Source of the DNA: DASTPP01 sp035762175
GTDB lineage: Bacteria; Myxococcota_A; Polyangia; Polyangiales; Polyangiaceae
NCBI GenBank assembly: GCA_035762175.1
Contig: DASTPP010000435.1
Location: 1 to 9,274 of the forward strand
Length of the DNA stretch: 9,274 nucleotides
Direction of reading: 5' to 3'
In this document: positions 5,566-9,274 of the stretch, piece by piece
How the letters are laid out: the number at the start of each line of letters is the position of its first letter
Numbering within the stretch: the first letter of the stretch is position 1
Translations under genes and position numbers: made by a program
The notes under the pieces: generated by a model
What the model was told of the DNA's origin: nothing
Database searches by the model: none
Seen by the model: only the letters and a program-made list of their open reading frames with translations

Positions 5566-5852
5566 CCTCCGCCGCCCTGCTCCTCGCGCCCGCCGCCGTC
5601 GGCCTCGCCCTCGCCGCGGCGTGCTCCCGCCCGTCCGACCCGCTCGTGCCCTATGTCGGGCCCGCGACCGTCTGCGGCCGCGAGGCCGACACGAAGGTCT
5701 GCGACGAGGGGTGGGCGTTCGAGTGCTCGTACGACCCCGCCGAGGGGCGGTGCGCCTGGCGGACGCTCGGCGAGCCGTGCGCGGGCGAGCCCGGGGCGCG
5801 CGGGGTGGTGGTGGCGGGCGGGGCGTGCGGGCGGACTCTTGTCGGGAAGTAA
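5538..5852 (+). CDS. Small cysteine-rich predicted lipoprotein
   Basis: 104 residues. Basic N-terminus (Arg6, Arg7), hydrophobic core LLLAPAAVGLALAAA, and a lipobox-like AAAC with Cys29, so probably lipidated and exported. The mature part is short and holds six further cysteines (46, 55, 63, 72, 81, 97) with fairly even spacing of 8 to 9 for the first five, suggesting a small disulfide-stabilised domain. No family is recognised. The ATG is preceded by GAAGGGAGGGC, a good ribosome binding site that lies in the second copy of the 62-bp duplication. The start and first nine codons are duplicated upstream. It follows the lectin lipoprotein on the same strand after about 150 bases and an intervening hairpin, so it probably has its own expression signals. 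It ends at TAA just before an A+T-rich island. Confidence 0.72.
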   Translation: MTPLLRRPDPSAALLLAPAAVGLALAAACSRPSDPLVPYVGPATVCGREADTKVCDEGWAFECSYDPAEGRCAWRTLGEPCAGEPGARGVVVAGGACGRTLVGK

Positions 5853-6045
5853 GTTTTTCTTTGCGGATAATTGTCCGGCTAGTTCTATAGATTTTATCCG
5901 CCACTTTGGCGCGCGCTGCCGGTGTCAAAAGTGGCGTGTCAAGCCTTGATGGTGGCGCGCCGAATGCGCACCATTGCGCTCTCGGCGGCGGGCCCGACAG
6001 GTCCGATGGGGCGCCGGTAACAACTGTTTTTACGGAGATTGGTAC
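5853..6045. promoter_or_regulatory. A+T-rich regulatory island with nested inverted repeats
   Basis: 193 bases with a sharp local fall in G+C (T-tract at 5854-5858, TATAGATTTTAT at 5886-5897). Structures: a near-palindrome CGGATAATTGTCCG at 5864-5877 (one mismatched pair); an 8-bp inverted repeat GCGGATAA (5863-5870)/TTATCCGC (5894-5901); a 9-bp inverted repeat CGCCACTTT (5899-5907)/AAAGTGGCG (5928-5936); GTGTCAA twice (5922-5928 and 5936-5942); an imperfect inverted repeat ATGGTG...CACCAT at 5949-5974. TATAGA at 5886 could be a -10, with TTGCGG at 5861 as a poorly spaced -35 (19 bases). It most likely controls the gene at 6046, with repressor sites overlapping the promoter. An attachment or insertion scar is the alternative. 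Confidence 0.45.
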
Positions 6046-6354
6046 ATGAAGTGTTCGTATTATTTGGTGAGCAATGGCGTCGTTGTTCGTGCCGACTTTG
6101 ACGCCGAGCCGCGCAGCTCCGGCGAGATCATCGACGAGTTCTTGCGGCAGGGCGTGAGCGCGCCGGGCTCGGTGTACGCCTGCTTTGGGCTACCGGGCGG
6201 CGTTCACGCCTGGTGTCGCGTCGGTTTGGGCATCGGTGGCCCGATGAACGATGACGTCAGCGAAGACGCCGTGCCGGCGATCATCCGAGGCAAGCACCAA
6301 GCCGACGTCGACTCGGGAGCGGGCGCCTTCGGCCACCCGACGCCGACGAAATGA
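6046..6354 (+). CDS. Unrecognised 102-residue protein
   Basis: ATG 6046 is chosen over the upstream in-frame ATG at 5974 because GGAG sits 8 bases before it (6034-6037) and the residues before it look non-coding. The protein starts MKCSYYLVSNGVVVRADFD, with strand-like character, has a helix around GEIIDEFLRQG, then VYACFGLPGGVHAWCRVGLG, and ends in a polar His/Asp/Gly-rich stretch (about 80-102). There is no signal peptide. Codon use is clearly less G/C-biased at the third position than in the flanking genes, suggesting separate acquisition along with the A+T-rich island before it. No family recognised. Confidence 0.6.
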   Translation: MKCSYYLVSNGVVVRADFDAEPRSSGEIIDEFLRQGVSAPGSVYACFGLPGGVHAWCRVGLGIGGPMNDDVSEDAVPAIIRGKHQADVDSGAGAFGHPTPTK

Positions 6355-6377
6355 CGACCGCCGGCGGTGAGAGCCGG

Positions 6378-6410
6378 GCGATCGGGCGGCACTTAATCCC
6401 GCCCGATTGC
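6378..6410. terminator. Strong hairpin after the 6046 gene
   Basis: Bases 6378-6389 pair with 6399-6410 as a 12-bp stem with one G-T pair (core ATCGGGCGG/CCGCCCGAT) and a 9-base loop. It lies 24 bases after the stop of the preceding gene and 17 before the small ORF at 6427. No T-tract follows, so it could be a terminator or an operator-like palindrome. Confidence 0.4.
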
Positions 6411-6426
6411 GGCCGTAACCCCGACC

Positions 6427-6504
6427 ATGCGTACCGACCTTTGCCGCACCCTCTTCGCCCTCGCCGGGACCCTCTGCGGGCTCGCGGCGGCGTGGCTGAC
6501 CTAA
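6427..6504 (+). CDS. 25-codon hydrophobic micro-ORF
   Basis: ATG 6427 to TAA 6502-6504. The product is a basic start (Arg2, Arg6), one short hydrophobic helix with two Cys, and the ending LAAAWLT. It could be a single-pass membrane peptide, of the size range of phage lysis or type I toxin peptides, or a truncated signal sequence. Third positions are G/C in all but two codons, which supports coding, but no Shine-Dalgarno is clear. Its TAA overlaps the TAG of the antirepressor gene on the other strand (bases 6501-6504). Function is not assignable. Confidence 0.35.
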   Translation: MRTDLCRTLFALAGTLCGLAAAWLT

Positions 6505-7301
6505 CCGGCGGCCTTCTTCGTCGGCCCGATCAGGAGGCCGAAGGCCTCATCGAAGAGCGGTCGGTCGGCCTCGGTGTAGCCGCACACGGGACGGATCGCG
6601 CCGTGCACGAAGCGGTCGACCTGCGGCGGGGCCCTGTCGTGGCGCCGGACGTACGCGGCCTTGACGAGCTTGCCGAAGGCGGACGCCGATGCGTTTGCCT
6701 CCTTCGCCGAGAGGCCGCGCTGGCGTAGGTAGTCCTCGGCCGTGAGCATCCGCGGCGCGACGTCTTGGGGCTCCTTGCCGGTCGCCTCGGCGATGTAGTG
6801 CTCCGCCTTCGTGCGCGCGAGGTCGGGCCCGAAGAGGGCGACCATGTTGGGCTCGCCGAGCAGTCGCGCGGCCTCGAAGCAGATGGCGGTCTTCTCCGGC
6901 AGGAGCCGGGTGGCTGGCGAGGGCTCGGCCGGCGGCGCCTTGGCGGACGCCTGCGGGAAGAAGTGATCGCGCAAGACGCGGGCGCCGTCGGCCTGAAGTC
7001 TCTCGAGGGCGGGGCGCACGTCGCGGGCAACGCGCTTGAGCGAGATGCTCATGAGCCACGCGGCCATGCCGTCGAGGTTGACGGCCCACTGGTCGACCTC
7101 CCGGCCGTCGGCGCGGAGGGTCCAGATTTTCTGGACCCTGGCCATGTGCGGGATTTCCTTGAGTTTTTGCACCTGACCGTCGACCTTGAGGTCGCCAAGC
7201 CTGGCGCAGATGGGGGCCAGCACGACCCAGACCGCACCGCCGTCGTCGCGGGCGCACTCGATGTCGCCGCCGTCGAAGGGAACCTTAACAATCGCGTTCA
7301 A
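6501..7301 (-). CDS. Phage antirepressor, P22 Ant N-terminal domain type
   Basis: 266 residues from TTG 7299-7301. The N-terminal domain (about 4-115) fits the phage P22 antirepressor N-terminal family: VPFDGGDI, then WVVLAPICARLG at 25-36, a Gln/Lys/Leu-rich segment, WAVNLDGMAAWLMSIS at 72-87, and a helix ending near DHFF at 112-115. A Pro/Ala linker follows. The C-terminal domain (about 150-266) holds TAEDYLRQRGLS, AFGKLVKAAY and a VCGYTEADRPLFDEAF ending. Such proteins bind and inactivate phage repressors, allowing induction. TTG is chosen because AAGGAG lies 6 bases before it and homology starts at once; an in-frame ATG at 7355 would add 18 residues of non-domain sequence. No repressor gene is visible in the window. 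Confidence 0.85.
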   Translation of the reverse strand: MNAIVKVPFDGGDIECARDDGGAVWVVLAPICARLGDLKVDGQVQKLKEIPHMARVQKIWTLRADGREVDQWAVNLDGMAAWLMSISLKRVARDVRPALERLQADGARVLRDHFFPQASAKAPPAEPSPATRLLPEKTAICFEAARLLGEPNMVALFGPDLARTKAEHYIAEATGKEPQDVAPRMLTAEDYLRQRGLSAKEANASASAFGKLVKAAYVRRHDRAPPQVDRFVHGAIRPVCGYTEADRPLFDEAFGLLIGPTKKAAG

Positions 7302-7314
7302 ACGAATGCTCCTT

Positions 7315-7335
7315 CCCTCGGCGCGAACCCGAGGG
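7315..7335 (-). promoter_or_regulatory. Hairpin abutting the antirepressor ribosome binding site
   Basis: CCCTCGG at 7315-7321 pairs with CCGAGGG at 7329-7335 over a 7-base loop. On the minus-strand transcript its 3' arm ends directly before the AAGGAG of the antirepressor, so it could influence ribosome access. The role is inferred from position. Confidence 0.3.
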
Positions 7336-7395
7336 CGCGATGTCCACCGGCACAATCACGGACAGTACGGGGGCGAACGATCGCCCGGTGCACTC

Positions 7396-7425
7396 TCTCT
7401 AGCGAGGCCCGTAGAAGACAGTCAA
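7396..7425 (-). promoter_or_regulatory. Candidate promoter of the antirepressor gene
   Basis: On the minus strand TTGACT (7425-7420; five of six matches to the -35 consensus) is followed after 18 bases by TAGAGA (7401-7396; a weak -10). It lies about 95 bases upstream of the TTG start, with hairpins at 7371-7386 and 7315-7335 in the presumed leader. The -10 is poor, so confidence is low. Confidence 0.35.
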
Positions 7426-7549
7426 TGGAACCTGAAAAAATATTAGAACGACGTGACCACGGGCCTTGCTTCTGCCCGCTTCGCCGACTCGGCTAGGACA
7501 TTGTCAGTCACGATCTGGCGCCCGAGATCCGACCCCCAAAGCGCCGAAA

Positions 7550-7570
7550 GGCCCGCCCCGCCGGCGGGCC
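7550..7570 (+). terminator. Hairpin terminator with CGTCGTTT tail
   Basis: GGCCCGCC at 7550-7557 pairs with GGCGGGCC at 7563-7570 (8 bp, 5-base loop). On the plus strand CGTCGTTTCC follows; on the minus strand CTTTCGG follows. It may act in both directions, as a second stop behind the minus-strand block or against plus-strand readthrough from the phage side. Confidence 0.5.
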
Positions 7571-7634
7571 CGTCGTTTCCCTGTAGCGAAAGCAACCGCG
7601 CGCGCTCGTTGCCCCGGCCGCACAAACGACGAAA

Positions 7635-7655
7635 GCCCCGGCGCGGGGCCGGGGC
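7635..7655 (-). terminator. Terminator of the minus-strand three-gene block
   Basis: GCCCCGGC at 7635-7642 pairs with GCCGGGGC at 7648-7655 (8 bp, 5-base loop). On the minus strand it is followed by TTTCGTCGTTTG. It lies 32 bases past the TAG/TGA region of the gene ending at 7688, a classic position for an intrinsic terminator. Confidence 0.7.
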
Positions 7656-7687
7656 GTCGGGTCGGTCGGGGCCGTTGAGGCGGTAAG

Positions 7688-8314
7688 TCAGTCGAGCGAG
7701 GCGCCCTCGGGCACGTAGGCCTCGCGCGGCAGCGGCAGCGCGGGCAGGTCGACCCAGCCGACGACGGCGCGGGCGCCGAGGCGCCAGCCCGCGGGCGAGC
7801 GCTCGACCTCGCGCCGGGCCCGCCCGATCGACCGGCCGCCGGGGCCCTGGCCGCCGTCGACCCAGAGGCCGGGGCCCTGCCGGACGGCCACGTGCTCGGG
7901 CGGCGCGACGAGCAGCGCGTCGCCCGCGCCGGGGGCCGGCAGCTCGGCCGAGGGCGGGCGCCAGGCGCCGGCGCGGCGGGCGACGGCGACGACGTCGGCG
8001 ACCGCGCGCCCCGGCACGTACGGCCGGTCGAGCTCGGGCGCCTCGGCGCCGAGCAGCCGCCAGAGCGCGAGGGCCCACAGGGCGCACGAACTCATCGAGG
8101 CCGCCATGCGCCGGGCCCGCGCGGGCGCGTCGTGCGGGAAGAGCAGCGCCGCGTACGCCGCGAGCGCGGACGGCTCGCCCGCCGACAGGGGCAGCGGCAG
8201 CGCGGCGAGGACGGCGGCCGCGGCGAGGCGCTTCCGACGCTCGAGCACCTCGCCCGGCATGCCAGGTTGCTCGAGCAGCTCGAGGCGGTAGGCGTAGGGA
8301 ACGACGAGGGCCAT
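7688..8314 (-). CDS. Candidate NlpC/P60-like cysteine hydrolase
   Basis: 208 residues from ATG 8312-8314. The N-terminal half is helical and Ala/Leu-rich. Cys77 stands at the start of a helix (SSCALWALALWRLLG). Later come Gly131-Asp132, His141 in PEHVAVRQG, and Asp153 in WVDGGQG. The order Cys (helix start), GD, His in a strand, then a polar residue is the arrangement of NlpC/P60 and related peptidoglycan amidases or endopeptidases; phage lysins and tail-tip hydrolases use this fold. The match is by motif order only, so the function is tentative. There is no signal peptide. Its ATG shares one base with the stop of the exported protein gene upstream (TGATG), so the two are coupled. A terminator follows at 7635-7655. 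The longer open frame starting at 8569 is rejected because it overlaps that upstream gene. Confidence 0.65.
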   Translation of the reverse strand: MALVVPYAYRLELLEQPGMPGEVLERRKRLAAAAVLAALPLPLSAGEPSALAAYAALLFPHDAPARARRMAASMSSCALWALALWRLLGAEAPELDRPYVPGRAVADVVAVARRAGAWRPPSAELPAPGAGDALLVAPPEHVAVRQGPGLWVDGGQGPGGRSIGRARREVERSPAGWRLGARAVVGWVDLPALPLPREAYVPEGASLD

Positions 8315-8793
8315 CAGGGCTTGGCGGCGGAGACGCTCTGCACCCGGCGGGAGAGCGCTCTCGCCGCGTCGAGGGCGGACTTGCGCCTCTCGGCCAGGAG
8401 CGCGGGCACGAGGGTCGTGCATCGCTCGGTCAAGTCGCTCCCGGCGCGGCACCCGGCCGCTAGGTCGAGGGCGAAGGTGAGATCGGAGTGGGCGTCCGAG
8501 AGGGCGGCGGCGGACTCGAGCAGGTCGCGGTAGGCGGCCTCGACCTCGAGCCGGCGCGCCTCCCGGCACCGGTCCTCGTCGCGGCCCGGCCGGCAGAGGG
8601 CGTTCGCCCGCGCGCGGGCCCGGAGCGCGACGTCGCTCCGGGCGAGCGCCCGCGTCGCCAGGGCGCAGAGGCCCAGCGCCTCGACGCCCTCGCCGGGGCC
8701 GGCCGCCGGCGGCGGGAGGGCGTCGGACGCGAGGGCGACGGGCGCGACGCCCATCAGGGCGGCGGCGAGGGCGCAGCGGGCGGAGCGCGTCAC
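8314..8793 (-). CDS. Exported helical cysteine-containing protein, function unknown
   Basis: 159 residues from GTG 8791-8793. A Sec-type signal peptide is clear: Arg3 and Arg6, a hydrophobic core, and a likely cut after ALA at 20-22. The mature protein is predicted mostly helical, rich in Ala, Leu, Arg and Glu, with five cysteines (43, 67, 76, 115, 125). Two spaced pairs, C67-x8-C76 and C115-x9-C125, could clamp helices by disulfides in the periplasm. A GAAGG in the end of the upstream gene serves as the ribosome binding site; the gap to that gene is 7 bases. It is translationally linked to the downstream hydrolase candidate, so a lysis-accessory role is possible. No spanin or other family signature is recognised. 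Confidence 0.65.
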   Translation of the reverse strand: MTRSARCALAAALMGVAPVALASDALPPPAAGPGEGVEALGLCALATRALARSDVALRARARANALCRPGRDEDRCREARRLEVEAAYRDLLESAAALSDAHSDLTFALDLAAGCRAGSDLTERCTTLVPALLAERRKSALDAARALSRRVQSVSAAKP

Positions 8794-8800
8794 GGCCGGG

Positions 8801-9247
8801 TCAGCCTTCGGCGTTGCCGGACTTCGCGGGCGGCGGCGGGCTGCCGGGTCCGGGAGGGCCGGCGGGCACCGGGTAGCGCCCGCCCTCGCCGGTGCCCTCG
8901 GAGAGGGCTGCCGGCGCCGGCCCGTCGTCCTCGTCGGCGGGCGGCGCGCCCCGGCACTCCTCGGCCACGCCGGGCTCCTGGTAGACGGCGTCGACCACGA
9001 TCGCGCGGCGCTTCTTCGACGGGTCCTTCGGGTCGAGCTCGCCGGCCTCGACGCGGCCGCCGCCCATCACGGCGACGATGCCGCGCATCGTGTCGACCTG
9101 GGTCTTCGGCGGCGGGAAGGCGGCGATCTTCGCCCGGTCGGACTGGACGACGAAGTACCAGGGGCCCTCGCCGCCCGTGCGCTTGTCGGTGCCGATCGCT
9201 TTGTAGAGGCGGGCTTCGAAGTCGGCGATGTTCTGGATGGGGGTCAT
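8801..9247 (-). CDS. Unrecognised 148-residue protein with disordered C-terminus
   Basis: ATG 9245-9247 with AAAGGAA at 9252-9258 as ribosome binding site, to TGA 8801-8803. The N-terminal part (about 1-90) looks folded: NIADFEARLYKAIG, GPWYFVVQSDRAKIAAFP, DTMRGIVAVMGGG and AIVVDAVYQEPG, an alpha/beta mix. The last 50 residues are acidic and Pro/Gly-rich and probably disordered. It is the first visible gene of the minus-strand block, with 7 bases to the next start; upstream genes may lie outside the window. No signal peptide and no named family. Confidence 0.68.
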   Translation of the reverse strand: MTPIQNIADFEARLYKAIGTDKRTGGEGPWYFVVQSDRAKIAAFPPPKTQVDTMRGIVAVMGGGRVEAGELDPKDPSKKRRAIVVDAVYQEPGVAEECRGAPPADEDDGPAPAALSEGTGEGGRYPVPAGPPGPGSPPPPAKSGNAEG

Positions 9248-9274
9248 GGGGTTCCTTTCGTGGTTCGGCCGGGG

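Larger units (their letters stand above)
7302..7687. other. Non-coding interval between antirepressor and the minus-strand block
   Basis: 386 bases without a convincing gene. It holds a hairpin beside the antirepressor ribosome binding site (7315-7335), a GGGCGA/TCGCCC hairpin (7371-7386), a candidate minus-strand promoter (7396-7425) next to an A-rich tract (7434-7443), and two terminator-like hairpins (7550-7570, 7635-7655). A minus-strand frame ending at TAA 7443-7445 reads plausibly for about 22 codons (IVTDNVLAESAKRAEARPVV) and might be the tail of a lost gene. It has no credible start beyond a GTG with no ribosome binding site. Confidence 0.55.

Noticed and set aside
6765..7496. 243-codon plus-strand frame
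   Set aside because: Antisense shadow of the antirepressor gene, which has recognisable domains and a good ribosome binding site.
7453..7686. 77-codon plus-strand ORF
   Set aside because: It runs through two terminator hairpins, has no ribosome binding site and is of low-complexity basic composition.
7892..8533. 213-codon plus-strand frame
   Set aside because: Antisense shadow of the two overlapping minus-strand genes; the sequence is Arg/Gly/Ala-rich without domain character.

Overview
The window is about 70% G+C, and most of its genes have third codon positions that are nearly all G or C. It carries phage-type genes: a RusA-like Holliday junction resolvase, a P22-type antirepressor and a PAPS-reductase-family PP-loop protein. 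It also carries lipoproteins with glycine/serine-rich or cysteine-rich mature regions. One begins Cys-Gln-Val-Leu-Phe-Gly-Val-Asp after its lipobox, a style familiar from large-genome myxobacteria (Polyangia/Sorangium type). My best reading is a prophage, prophage remnant or phage-derived island of a myxobacterium or similar high-GC host. The host is inferred from style only, not from a marker gene. No integrase, att site, tRNA, rRNA, CRISPR array or complete transposase was seen.

Layout. (1) 1-3194, plus strand: five tightly packed genes (end of an unknown gene, PAPS-reductase-family protein, RusA-like resolvase, multi-zinc-ribbon protein, helical protein). All four junctions are 4-base NTGA stop/start overlaps, so this is one translationally coupled operon, probably a nucleic-acid-handling module. 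(2) 3195-3898: an in-frame coding-like remnant after the TAG of the last operon gene, running into a minus-strand gene of lower G+C that encodes a HEPN-like protein with an Arg-x4-His motif. This looks like a small cargo or defence gene inserted at the operon end. (3) 3899-4545: a non-coding stretch with a direct repeat and a hairpin terminator, then a small minus-strand gene and a divergent intergenic gap. (4) 4546-5852, plus strand: two predicted lipoproteins. The first is a C-type-lectin-domain protein. The second is a small cysteine-rich protein whose ribosome binding site, start codon and first nine codons sit in a perfect 62-bp tandem duplication. The upstream copy forms a 21-codon leader ORF whose stop overlaps the real start.

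(5) 5853-6504: an A+T-rich island with nested inverted repeats, an unrecognised 102-residue gene, a strong hairpin, and a 25-codon hydrophobic ORF. The stop codon of that ORF overlaps, on the opposite strand, the stop codon of the antirepressor gene. (6) 6501-7301, minus strand: the antirepressor, started from a TTG with a good ribosome binding site, with a candidate promoter upstream. (7) 7302-7687: non-coding, with several hairpins. (8) 7688-9247, minus strand: three closely packed genes (unknown protein, exported helical cysteine protein, NlpC/P60-like hydrolase candidate) followed by a clear intrinsic-type terminator.

How it may work together: the first operon fits DNA recombination and processing, the antirepressor fits phage induction control, and the HEPN gene and lipoproteins fit lysogen-expressed cargo affecting host defence or cell surface. 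The last block could be a cell-wall or lysis module. These roles are inferred from family and context.
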